DNA of 13,363 nt from an uncultured Lachnospiraceae bacterium (lineage in GTDB: Bacteria > Bacillota > Clostridia > Lachnospirales > Lachnospiraceae): assembly GCA_944376975.1 (NCBI GenBank), contig CALWEE010000023.1, forward strand, positions 1-13,363, given 5' to 3'. The position numbers and the translations under genes were made by a program. Positions 1 to 7,314 of this stretch are shown in pieces. Numbering within the stretch: position 1 is the stretch's first letter; each line of letters begins with the position of its first letter. The notes beneath the pieces were generated by a model. The model saw only the letters and a list, made by a program, of their open reading frames with translations, was not told the origin of the DNA and did no database searches.

Positions 1-30
1 CGTATGCCGTCTTCTGCTTGAAAAAAAAAA
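1..30. other. Illumina adapter remnant plus poly-A (assembly artefact)
   Basis: Bases 1-20 are identical to the last 20 bases of the standard Illumina indexed adapter (the part after the index read). Bases 21-30 are ten A's, the usual signal when a sequencer reads past the end of an adapter. The metI reading frame runs cleanly on the minus strand until base 31 and is then replaced by this sequence. It is therefore untrimmed read-through at a contig end and should be masked. Nothing biological should be inferred from it. Confidence 0.96.
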
Positions 31-542
31 CCAATGGCGCCGGCCATGGCCGAATACCCGAAGATCGTTCCTGTGGATATGGTCGCGCCCACGATCAGGG
101 AGGTCTTCGCCTCCGGAATGAGCACCTTCATGATGATCGTCTTTAAAGAAGCGCCCATGCTCAGCGCGGCTTCCACCACGCCGCTGCTCACTTCCAGGAG
201 GGACGACTCGATCATACGGGCAACGTAAGGCGCCGCCGCGATGGTCAGCGGGACGATGGCGGCCGTAGGGCCGTAACTGCGCCCGGCGATCGCCCGGGTC
301 ACCGGCGTGACGACGAGCATCAGGATCAGGAACGGAACAGATCTTAATATGTTGACGACCGCGTCCACCACGCCATGGAGCATGGGCCTTGGACGCAGCC
401 CGCCCTTCCGGCAGACCACTAAGATCACGGCCACCGGAAAGCCGATGATATAAGCGAACAGCGTGGAAAACAGCGTCATGCGCAGTGTATCCACGATACC
501 TTCCAACAGCATATTGATCACATCAGAACTCAGCATCAGCAT
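31..542 (-). CDS. metI: Methionine ABC transporter permease MetI (3'-truncated by contig end)
   Basis: This is the membrane channel subunit of the MetNIQ D/L-methionine importer. About 170 residues are visible. Hydrophobic segments lie near residues 22-44, 65-80 and 92-108. The cytoplasmic EAA coupling loop, which docks on the ATPase, starts at residue 124 (EAALSMGAS, then LIPEA). The reading ends at MAGAIG, just where family members continue with a glycine-rich stretch (GGGGLGDLA); two G's of the next codon remain before the adapter begins, so about 45 residues are missing. The start at 542 follows GGAG at 547-550; an in-frame ATG at 536 is an alternative. It overlaps the end of metN by 14-20 bp, so translation is probably coupled. 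The substrate-binding lipoprotein gene metQ would be expected further left but is outside the contig. Confidence 0.93.
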
Positions 543-1536
543 CCAACTCCTCTACTTTCAGATTTTGGTCCCGCAGGTAATAGATGACTTTGTCGCCCTG
601 CATCCTGTCTTCAGGAAGCTGGAGGATCATCTGTCCATAGGCCTTTCCGTCGATGTCTTTTGTATCGGCGAACATGATATTGACAGCCACCTTACATTCC
701 ATGATCAGATTGGCGATCACCGGCTCATAGGAAGACTTTCCGTCAAATACGATGCGGATGCACCTTTGGCCGATATCGGTGGCGCCGGCCCCGTTCTTCT
801 GATAGATCAGTTTTTTGGCCGTCCGGGATTCCGGCTGGGAAAAGATCTTTTCCACGGTCCCCGTTTCCACCAGCCGGCCGTCGTCAATGATGGCCACATG
901 GCTGCAGATGCTTTCCACCACGCTCATCTCGTGGGTGATGATCACGATCGTGATGCCGAATTTCTGGTTGATCTCCCGCAGAAGCTTCAGAATGGACTGG
1001 GTCGTCGTAGGATCCAGCGCGCTGGTCGCTTCGTCGCAGAGGATGATCTTGGGATTCGTAGCCAATGCCCGGGCGATGGCCACCCGCTGCTGCTGTCCGC
1101 CGGACAGCTGGGAAGGATACATGTTCTGGCGATCCTTCAGATCTACGATATCCAGCAGCTCATCGATACGCTTTTCGATATCTTCTTTTTTCATGCCGGC
1201 GATCTCCATGGAGAACGCGATATTCTTCCGCACGTTCCTCTGCGCCAGCAGATTGAAATGCTGGAATATCATGGCCACCTGCTGCCGTTCCTTGCGCAGC
1301 TGGGCGTCGTTCATATCCGCCAGGTTCTTTCCTTCGATATAAACCGCTCCGCCTGTGGGACGCTCAAGGAAATTCATGCAGCGGATCAGCGTGCTCTTGC
1401 CCGCCCCGCTCATGCCGATGATGCCGAAGATATCGCCCTTTTGTATCTCCAGGTTGATATCGCTCAACGCTTTCACCGTCTGATTCTTACTTGTGAACGT
1501 CTTGTCCAGATGTTCCAGTTTTATCATAGGTTCCAT
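523..1536 (-). CDS. metN: Methionine ABC transporter ATP-binding protein MetN
   Basis: This ATPase powers methionine import with MetI. Using the start at 1536 (337 aa), Walker A GMSGAGKS is at about 41-48, the Q-loop glutamine lies in MIFQHF near 90-95, the ABC signature LSGGQ is at 144-148, Walker B IILCDE at 164-169 and the switch histidine in ITHEM near 202. Residues about 265-337 form the ACT-like NIL domain, which in characterised MetN proteins binds methionine and inhibits transport when the cell is replete; its presence separates MetN from other amino-acid ATPases. An ATG 18 bp further up (1554) is in frame, but AAGGAG at about 1544-1549 sits seven bases from the 1536 ATG and lies inside the longer version, so 1536 is preferred. 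The downstream metI overlaps its end. No SAM riboswitch precedes it. Confidence 0.95.
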   Translation of the reverse strand: MEPMIKLEHLDKTFTSKNQTVKALSDINLEIQKGDIFGIIGMSGAGKSTLIRCMNFLERPTGGAVYIEGKNLADMNDAQLRKERQQVAMIFQHFNLLAQRNVRKNIAFSMEIAGMKKEDIEKRIDELLDIVDLKDRQNMYPSQLSGGQQQRVAIARALATNPKIILCDEATSALDPTTTQSILKLLREINQKFGITIVIITHEMSVVESICSHVAIIDDGRLVETGTVEKIFSQPESRTAKKLIYQKNGAGATDIGQRCIRIVFDGKSSYEPVIANLIMECKVAVNIMFADTKDIDGKAYGQMILQLPEDRMQGDKVIYYLRDQNLKVEELDADAEF

Positions 1537-1558
1537 CTTTTCACTCCTTCTCAATGAA

Positions 1559-1591
1559 AAAGTACTCTAACAATCGGTGTTAAAGTACTTT
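1559..1591 (-). repeat. 14-bp inverted repeat upstream of metN (terminator or operator)
   Basis: Arms 1559-1572 and 1578-1591 are complementary at 13 of 14 positions around a 5-base loop; each arm contains AAAGTACT. Read on the minus strand the hairpin is followed directly by a T-run, so it could be a weak, AT-rich intrinsic terminator for the preceding gene ending at 1627. It also lies just after a TATATA element (about 1600-1607, minus strand) that could be a poor -10 for metN. In that case the repeat would be at the transcription start and act as an operator. I cannot decide between the two. Confidence 0.6.
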
Positions 1592-1626
1592 CTTTCAGCC
1601 TATATATACGACCCGGACCGGCAGGA

Positions 1627-2223
1627 TCAGGCCGGCCGCACCCTTCTGGACATCTGAGCCGCACGCATGTACATCAGGATCATCATGGCTTCCATGACCT
1701 GCCTGCACACTTCCACGCTGTACATACAGTCGGTCTCATGCTCACCGTTCACCACCTGCAGATAGTGCTCATGGCACCGGCGGATGAACGCGCATATATC
1801 TTCCACTGAAGACAGCTGCTCGCGGATGATGGGCTGCTGGCCCACATATCCCTGGCTCATATAATCCTTCATGGCATATTTTAACACTTTTTCATACCGG
1901 ATATGCTCGCGCATTGTCCCGGCGAATATTCGATTGTGGGGAAATGTGAAATAATCGGCGATGTAATGGGTGATGACACCCATATCTTTGCACCGCATCA
2001 TGGAAAGACGGCTTCTGCCGTCGTATTCCTCCACAACTTTACGCATCTTTTTTTCCATTATGTCAAAAGTCGTATCGATCTGATGTTTTTTCGTGACAAA
2101 GCTTGGAACCAGATCTGGAAGTATACTGCCCAGTCTGAACATGCGCCCATATACGAAGAACTGATCATCCTGCATATCTGTCAGCATATGACGGGCCAGT
2201 GACATATGTGTCTTTTTCCTCAT
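1627..2223 (-). CDS. Zinc-dependent phospholipase C family protein (putative)
   Basis: This is a 198-aa soluble protein without signal peptide or membrane helix. It resembles the short clostridial members of the zinc-dependent phospholipase C family (PF00882 type). Candidate metal ligands in order are H6, D37 (in SILPD), H47, the pair H86 and D90 in THYIAD, H96 in FPH and H107, matching the family's scattered His/Asp pattern. Characterised members hydrolyse phospholipids using three zinc ions, but they are secreted and larger. The cytoplasmic short forms have no established substrate, so the enzymatic role here is inferred only. The ATG at 2223 is preferred over one 72 bp upstream because GGAAGGAG lies just before it and the upstream extension looks unlike a protein N-terminus and would swallow the leader. 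A good promoter lies at 2267-2295. It is followed by metN after 90 bp. Confidence 0.75.
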   Translation of the reverse strand: MRKKTHMSLARHMLTDMQDDQFFVYGRMFRLGSILPDLVPSFVTKKHQIDTTFDIMEKKMRKVVEEYDGRSRLSMMRCKDMGVITHYIADYFTFPHNRIFAGTMREHIRYEKVLKYAMKDYMSQGYVGQQPIIREQLSSVEDICAFIRRCHEHYLQVVNGEHETDCMYSVEVCRQVMEAMMILMYMRAAQMSRRVRPA

Positions 2224-2266
2224 ATCCAATCTCCTTCCTGAAGACTTCCAATCCAAACCTGAACAT

Positions 2267-2295
2267 ATTGTACAATGATTCTTTCCCGAATACAA
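2267..2295 (-). promoter_or_regulatory. SigA-type promoter of the phospholipase-family gene
   Basis: On the minus strand TTGTAT (2290-2295) and TACAAT (2267-2272) are separated by exactly 17 bp. The -10 is part of a 10-bp palindrome (2267-2276, ATTGTACAAT). Transcription would start near 2260 and give a leader of about 35 bases ending in the AAGGAG ribosome site. It is back to back with the promoter at 2324-2352. Confidence 0.75.
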
Positions 2296-2323
2296 GGGGA
2301 AAAGTGAGATTTCCTCTTATTTC

Positions 2324-2352
2324 TTGACAAGGACATATACATAAGATAGAAT
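2324..2352 (+). promoter_or_regulatory. SigA-type promoter of the CorC/HlyC-family gene
   Basis: A perfect -35 TTGACA (2324-2329) and a near-perfect -10 TAGAAT (2347-2352) are separated by 17 bp, about 38 bp upstream of the chosen start codon. This is one of the strongest promoter matches in the window. Confidence 0.85.
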
Positions 2353-2375
2353 CTTTATCAAGTATATTTTTAAAC

Positions 2376-2392
2376 AGGAGATGATTTTTTTG
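2376..2392 (+). promoter_or_regulatory. Extended Shine-Dalgarno that decides a TTG start
   Basis: AGGAGATGAT at 2376-2385 matches 9 of 10 bases of the 16S anti-SD complement AGGAGGTGAT. The ATG at 2381-2383 lies inside this match with no spacer after AGGAG, so it is a poor initiation codon. The in-frame TTG at 2390-2392 stands nine bases after AGGAG and is the likelier start. Confidence 0.65.
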
Positions 2393-3679
2393 GATTCCAT
2401 ATTGGCGGTCCAGCTTGTCGTACTTGTCATACTGATCATGCTGTCAGCCTTTTTTTCTTCGGCAGAGACAGCGTTCATGACAGTCAACAAGATCCGTATC
2501 CGCAACTTTGAGGAAGAAGGCCGCAGAAATGCCGCCAAGATACGCAGGCTGGTGGAAAATCCCCAGAAACTGCTCAGCGCCGTCCTGATCGGCAACAACA
2601 TCGTCAACCTTTCCGCGTCGTCCCTTATGACCATCGCCATCACCCGGCTCCTGACCAACCTGGGCATGGGCAATCAGGTGGCCACCGGCGTCAGCATCAC
2701 CACCGGCGTGCTTACCCTGATCATCCTTATCTTCGGTGAAGTCACTCCGAAGAACCTGGCGACACGGCGCGCTGAAAAGCTGTGCTTCCTCTATGTGCAT
2801 CCCATATATGCCCTGACGATCCTCTTTACGCCCATCGCCTTCATCATCAATTCCATATCCAACGGCCTGATGTTCATGCTGGGCATGCGTAAAGACGAAC
2901 AGGAAAACACGATGACGGAAAGCGAACTGAGGACCATCATCAATGTGAGCCACGAAGAAGGCATCATCGAGAACGATGAAAAAGAAATGATCAGCAACGT
3001 GGTCGATTTCGGCGATTCCATGGCGAAAGACGTGATGATCCCCCGTATCGACGTGGCTTTCGTTCCGGCTTCAGCCTCTTATCAGGAAGTTTTTGATATA
3101 TTCAAACGGGAAATGTACAGCCGTATGCCGGTCTATGACGAAAGCAAGGATGACATCATCGGCATACTTAACCTGAAAGATTTCTTCACCTATGAAGGAA
3201 AACCGGAAGACTTCCGCATCGACGATTATCTGCGCAAACCGTTTTTTACTTATGAATATCAGAAGACATCGGAACTGCTCGTCCAGATGAAGACCGAATC
3301 GTTCAACTTCGCCGTCGTACTGGATGAGTACGGCGCCACCTCCGGCATCATCACGCTGGAGGACCTTCTGGAAGAGATCGTCGGCGAGATCCGCGATGAG
3401 TACGACGTGGATGAAGAAGATGAGATCGTCCAGATCCGAGACGGCGAATTCATGGTGGACGGCGGGACAAAGCTGGACGATATCAACGAAACCTTCGGCT
3501 GTCATATCGAATCGGACGACTATGACTCCATTGCCGGACATATCATCAACGTACTGGAACATATCCCGGAAGAAGGGGAAGAAATACAGGAAAACGGCAT
3601 CCGTTTTGTCGTGGAACAGATGGACAAAAACCGGATCGACAAGGTCCATGTCTATACGGAAACCAAAGAAAATATATGA
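2390..3679 (+). CDS. CorC/HlyC-family membrane protein with DUF21, CBS pair and CorC domain
   Basis: This is a 429-aa protein of the family often labelled hemolysin or magnesium/cobalt efflux protein. The N-terminal DUF21/CNNM transmembrane domain (about 1-190) begins with a helix ending in SAFFSSAETAF, the family's conserved motif, and contains further helices including one with FGEVTPKNLA. A pair of CBS domains follows (about 205-330; MIPRIDV, then VVLDEYGATSG and TLEDLLEEIVGEI), a nucleotide-sensing module in relatives. The C-terminus (about 345-425) is a CorC_HlyC domain with VDGGTKLDDINE. Bacterial relatives such as CorC and MpfA act in magnesium export or tolerance, so Mg2+ efflux is the best guess; a haemolytic role is not supported. 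The TTG start at 2390 is chosen from the SD position; the ATG at 2381 adds three residues. It is a single-gene unit, with its own promoter and a strong terminator. Confidence 0.9.
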   Translation: MDSILAVQLVVLVILIMLSAFFSSAETAFMTVNKIRIRNFEEEGRRNAAKIRRLVENPQKLLSAVLIGNNIVNLSASSLMTIAITRLLTNLGMGNQVATGVSITTGVLTLIILIFGEVTPKNLATRRAEKLCFLYVHPIYALTILFTPIAFIINSISNGLMFMLGMRKDEQENTMTESELRTIINVSHEEGIIENDEKEMISNVVDFGDSMAKDVMIPRIDVAFVPASASYQEVFDIFKREMYSRMPVYDESKDDIIGILNLKDFFTYEGKPEDFRIDDYLRKPFFTYEYQKTSELLVQMKTESFNFAVVLDEYGATSGIITLEDLLEEIVGEIRDEYDVDEEDEIVQIRDGEFMVDGGTKLDDINETFGCHIESDDYDSIAGHIINVLEHIPEEGEEIQENGIRFVVEQMDKNRIDKVHVYTETKENI

Positions 3680-3691
3680 TTTTCTCATCTT

Positions 3692-3750
3692 AAAAAAAGA
3701 GCCCTTTCGCGGACAGATACATGGTATCGTTCCGCGAAGGGGCTTTTTTT
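3692..3750. terminator. Bidirectional intrinsic terminator between convergent units
   Basis: Seven A's, a 13-bp stem (3701-3713 pairing with 3731-3743, one G-U on one strand) and seven T's form a symmetrical terminator. The apical part holds a second small hairpin, GATAC/GTATC at 3716-3728. It ends the CorC-family gene on the plus strand and the kinase operon on the minus strand; the TAA stop of the latter (3749-3751) lies in the T/A tract itself. Confidence 0.95.
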
Positions 3751-4552
3751 AGCCTGTCTGGAACAGCGGCGACTGATCCGCCGCGTTTTCAAAGACAGTG
3801 CCGGGACGGACTTCCACGCTGCTGTTTTCGGGCAGCGCGCGCCCGGTCCCATCGATCAGGGCTTCCGGTGCGTAGCAGGTGACCAGATACGTGCCTCTTT
3901 TTTCCAGGAACCGGACGCCGCACAGACAGGGCGGTCCGCCCGGCTGATCGAGGACAAGGTGGCAATATCTGGCGTCATTGCCCAAACGCAGTTCTTCACC
4001 GGAAGGGACCGGTACCTGTCCGCCGGCGAAATATCCGGACAACATGAGCAAAAAGCCTTCCGGGCCTGCCTTACCCGGCGGTTCCGGCTTAAGGGTCTGC
4101 CCGCCGGCTTCTTTGCGCTCCGGTCTGTGAGGGATCGCCAGCCCCATACAGGATAAAAACCAGGCGGCCGCGCAGATGGCCGCGCCGGCCATACAGGTCA
4201 GGGGAAAAAGGACCGCCGACGATATCCAGCTGACCATACCGATCAGGCTGACTGCCGCTCCCGCGGCATACGCGGCTTTCCCCGGGCGAAACGCGGCCCA
4301 CACCGCGACGGCTGCCGTCAAAACAGCCATACCGCCCACATACACGATCTGCGTCACATGAAAGAGCGCGCAGAGCTGTCCGCCCCACAGCCGCGTTGAA
4401 AGCAGGCTCAACAAAAACGCCGCCGGAAGGCACCTGGCCGCGATACGGTCCGCGGCAGCCATTTTCCGCCCCGTTACGGCGCCGGCCGCCCCCAGGACAG
4501 ACGCCCCGGCCAAAAACAGAAGGCCGGCTCCTAATAAACTTATCCTTTCCAT
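3749..4552 (-). CDS. Membrane protein with degenerate C-terminal FHA-like domain
   Basis: This is a 267-aa protein. The first 140 residues hold about five hydrophobic helices (near 4-24, 42-56, 66-88, 93-117 and 120-137). A polar, proline-rich linker follows (141-165), then a domain at about 171-262 that follows the clostridial FHA layout: a GYFAGGQ strand, GEELRLGND, CHLVLDQP, a middle strand and a terminal VEVRPGTVFEN strand. The residues that contact phosphothreonine in normal FHA domains seem to be missing: the Arg after the first Gly is Asn, the SR-H segment reads GGPPCL, and the NG turn is replaced. It may therefore be a structural rather than phosphopeptide-binding module. It starts 29 bp after the kinase gene with a GAGG site about ten bases before the ATG, so it is very likely co-transcribed and a partner or accessory of the kinase. 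The FHA assignment comes from pattern alone. Confidence 0.7.
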   Translation of the reverse strand: MERISLLGAGLLFLAGASVLGAAGAVTGRKMAAADRIAARCLPAAFLLSLLSTRLWGGQLCALFHVTQIVYVGGMAVLTAAVAVWAAFRPGKAAYAAGAAVSLIGMVSWISSAVLFPLTCMAGAAICAAAWFLSCMGLAIPHRPERKEAGGQTLKPEPPGKAGPEGFLLMLSGYFAGGQVPVPSGEELRLGNDARYCHLVLDQPGGPPCLCGVRFLEKRGTYLVTCYAPEALIDGTGRALPENSSVEVRPGTVFENAADQSPLFQTG

Positions 4553-4581
4553 GCCTTTGTCCTCATTCTTTCTTACTTCCG

Positions 4582-7314
4582 TTACGCGTCTCCGGCCACG
4601 TACAGCCCTGCGCTCTGCTCGCCTGTCTCATCATTAAAAAGCATCCACGTCCGTTCATCCGGATCGGCTTCCGACCAATAGTAGAGATATTGTTCCGCCA
4701 TTTCGTACCGGAAGGATGTGGTCGCGTGAAACACAAGATCTCCGGTTGTGGCCTGCAAAGTTGGAAAAAAATCATATGCCGTGTCATCCGGACTGTAATA
4801 ACCTTCGTCCATGAGCATCCAAGTCAGGTTCCATCCGATATCGCCGTTATACGCGTACAATGTCCATGCCGTGTCATCATCCAGGAACCACTGCCGCGGA
4901 GGGAAAACATAAAATCCGTCATGCCCTGTACCGATCATATCCGTGCTCACCTGGACAATGGCACAGTCCAGATTGCCTTCAAAAACCAGCCGCTTAACTT
5001 CCTCTTTTGCGAAATTCTGCGGATATTCCTCTGAGTCGCCATTAAACCCGTATTGCGCGAAAAGGTCCAATATTTCCATATGGGACGGTTGATCATTCAG
5101 GGACACGTAACTTCTTCTGTCGGTCCCTTCGGACCCGGACGGATGATCGGCCAGATCCGGAGCCGTTCCGGAAGCGCGTCCGGTAGGCGTAAAAACGCCG
5201 TCTTCTACTTCATATTCTTCATAATAGTAAGCCGCGCCGTACGCGTCACTGAGCGGATTGCCATAGGCATCGATATCCGTCCCGTTGTTTTCGATCTGAT
5301 CGCTGGTGTAGGCATACAGATCCCGGACGGACCGGACCGGTTCCAGGACCAGTCCCGGAGAGCTGTCGCAGATTTCGGCGTAAACCTCGGCATGTCCCTC
5401 CGCGTCGGTCTTTCCGCTCCAGGAAAGGATATCCGGCAGACCATCCGCGCCGATTCCATAATCCACACCATAGATAACCGCGCCCGTGTCGTAGTATCGC
5501 TCAAAAAAGGCTCTGACCGAATCATAGTCGGTCACGTCCACGCAATAGACCCGCTGGCTGATCTGGGTAACTTCTTCTCTCCCCCCGCTGTAGTCAAAGT
5601 TGATGACAATGGGATAACCGCCGTCATCTGTTTCGATCTCAAGCACCTTGCCCTCCTCATCCATCCGGACCGTTCCGGAGGCGCCGATCTGGCCGGAAGG
5701 ATACGTGGTCTCAAAATACAACGTTTCCGGCGTCATAGTGTCCTCGGAAGCATACATCCAGGCCGCGTGATACGTTATGCCTGTATCGGTCGTCTGGGTA
5801 GCGTCCGCGATCCTTCCGTCGGGACCATAGCTGTACGTGAAATCCGAAACGATCGGCCCGTATGACGGATCCACAGCCGTGCTGCCCATGGCCAGCCACC
5901 CGTACGCGTAAGGCGCTTCCGTCGTGCCATAGCTTATTATCCGCTCGTAATATCCGCTCTCGTTGTATTCGATCTCATATTTTTCGACGCCGTCTCCCGC
6001 GTCTATATAGGTCGCCAGCCAGACAACGCCGTCTTCCGGCATGACGCCCGCGCCGCCGTTCGCGTCCGGGCCCACCGCTCCCCGGGGGCGGAACAGGTAT
6101 ACAAGGATGAACACAGCCGCCACAAATCCCACGATGGAAAGGACGAGCCGTGACCTTCCGGATTCCCGGTTTTCAGGCATATGGATGGCAAACCTGTTTT
6201 CTTCTGTTTCTTCCGGCTCCTTCTTCGCGGCCGGTTTTGCCGGCCGGTCCGTCGTTGGTTTTTCGTCCTTGTGTTCCGGTCCTGTCGCGGCCGGCCCCGT
6301 ATCGGCCTTTCGCCCTTCTGTCCCCGGATCCGCTTCCGGCTGCTTTTCTTCCGGATACAGGGCTTTCATCAACGATTTTATGGACACGTAACGCTCCGTG
6401 GCATGGATGGTCATGCCCTTTTCGATGACGCGGGCAAAACGCTCCGTCACGGACAGCCCTTCGATCTCGTCCAGGGGGAGCAGGTCGTCTTTCCGGCTCC
6501 GGCTGGCCCCATCCTGGGGCAGGATCCCGCTCACCATCTGGTACAGGACGGCGCAGCAGGCGTACAGGTCGGTCCACGGCCCCTGCCGGCTGCCCGAATG
6601 GTACTGCTCCTCCGGCGCGTAGCCGTGTTTTAAGATGACCGTCAGGTTCTCGTCTTCATCCAGGCTGTATTCTCTGGCCGCCCCGAAATCGATCAGCAAA
6701 AGCGTCCCGTCCGGTTTTAAGATCAGGTTCTCCGGACTGATGTCCCGGTGGAGGACCTTCTGTCGGTGCATCTGTTCCACCGCCAGCAGGATGGGCTTCA
6801 TCAGCCTCAGAGCTTCCTCCTGGGAAAAGGTCTTGCCGGTCTGTTTCATATACTGTTTCAGGTTGACGCCCTCCACGTAATCCATGACCAGATAGGCCGT
6901 CCCGTTTTCCGTCACATAGTCCCTATACGGCACGATCCCTTCCACGCCGGTGAAGCGGGAAAGCAGTTTTGCCTCCTTACGGAAGGCGCGCAGCGCGTCC
7001 CTGAAATAACGGCCCTCCTCGCCGGGAAGGGCTTCGACCCGGTCGCCGGCGCGCCCGGCCAGGCTGGCCGGGAAAAATTCCTTTATGGCCGCCGGCTTTT
7101 CCGCCGCCAGGTCCATGGCTATGTACGTGATGCCGAAACCGCCGGTCCCGATCTTCACGCCCAGAAGATACCGGCCGCCGATGATGGTAAAAGGCGCCAG
7201 TTCCCTGCTGCCGGCCGCGTAAGTCTTCCATGAAAAACCGCAGCGCGGACAGGGTCTTTCCCGGTCGGAAAGATGGCCCATGCAGCCCGGGCAAAGATGT
7301 TCTACATCAAACAT
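4582..7314 (-). CDS. Zinc-ribbon transmembrane Ser/Thr protein kinase with large outer domain
   Basis: This is a 910-aa receptor-like Hanks-type kinase. Residues 8-25 are a zinc ribbon (C8, C11, C22, C25). The kinase domain spans about 48-320: glycine loop GTGGFG (56-61), ATP lysine K78, helix-C E114, catalytic loop HRDISPEN (D191, N196), DFG at 209-211, APE at 233-235 and the structural D249. All key residues are present, so it should be active; the usual catalytic-loop Lys is Ser (ISPEN). A charged linker (322-387) leads to a single helix at about 389-408, then some 500 residues expected outside the cell, rich in Tyr, Asp and Gly, with YxxxGxI-like strands but no PASTA repeats or domain I recognise. 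The preceding gene's stop overlaps this start by 8 bp (AAAGGAGG precedes the ATG), implying translational coupling. Targets are unknown; the downstream FHA-like membrane protein and upstream regulator are candidates. Confidence 0.92.
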   Translation of the reverse strand: MFDVEHLCPGCMGHLSDRERPCPRCGFSWKTYAAGSRELAPFTIIGGRYLLGVKIGTGGFGITYIAMDLAAEKPAAIKEFFPASLAGRAGDRVEALPGEEGRYFRDALRAFRKEAKLLSRFTGVEGIVPYRDYVTENGTAYLVMDYVEGVNLKQYMKQTGKTFSQEEALRLMKPILLAVEQMHRQKVLHRDISPENLILKPDGTLLLIDFGAAREYSLDEDENLTVILKHGYAPEEQYHSGSRQGPWTDLYACCAVLYQMVSGILPQDGASRSRKDDLLPLDEIEGLSVTERFARVIEKGMTIHATERYVSIKSLMKALYPEEKQPEADPGTEGRKADTGPAATGPEHKDEKPTTDRPAKPAAKKEPEETEENRFAIHMPENRESGRSRLVLSIVGFVAAVFILVYLFRPRGAVGPDANGGAGVMPEDGVVWLATYIDAGDGVEKYEIEYNESGYYERIISYGTTEAPYAYGWLAMGSTAVDPSYGPIVSDFTYSYGPDGRIADATQTTDTGITYHAAWMYASEDTMTPETLYFETTYPSGQIGASGTVRMDEEGKVLEIETDDGGYPIVINFDYSGGREEVTQISQRVYCVDVTDYDSVRAFFERYYDTGAVIYGVDYGIGADGLPDILSWSGKTDAEGHAEVYAEICDSSPGLVLEPVRSVRDLYAYTSDQIENNGTDIDAYGNPLSDAYGAAYYYEEYEVEDGVFTPTGRASGTAPDLADHPSGSEGTDRRSYVSLNDQPSHMEILDLFAQYGFNGDSEEYPQNFAKEEVKRLVFEGNLDCAIVQVSTDMIGTGHDGFYVFPPRQWFLDDDTAWTLYAYNGDIGWNLTWMLMDEGYYSPDDTAYDFFPTLQATTGDLVFHATTSFRYEMAEQYLYYWSEADPDERTWMLFNDETGEQSAGLYVAGDA

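Noticed and set aside
463..1557. Long plus-strand open frame of 364 codons opposite metN
   Set aside because: It is antisense to a protein with every ABC ATPase motif, has no ribosome site, and its His/Asp-rich composition is typical of a reverse-strand shadow.
1537..1626. SAM (S-box) or T-box riboswitch before metN
   Set aside because: Only 90 bases are available, with a single simple hairpin. None of the multi-helix core motifs of these riboswitches is present.
2444..3021. Minus-strand open frames inside the CorC-family gene
   Set aside because: They are shadows of a well-supported coding region with clear DUF21 and CBS motifs, and lack start signals.
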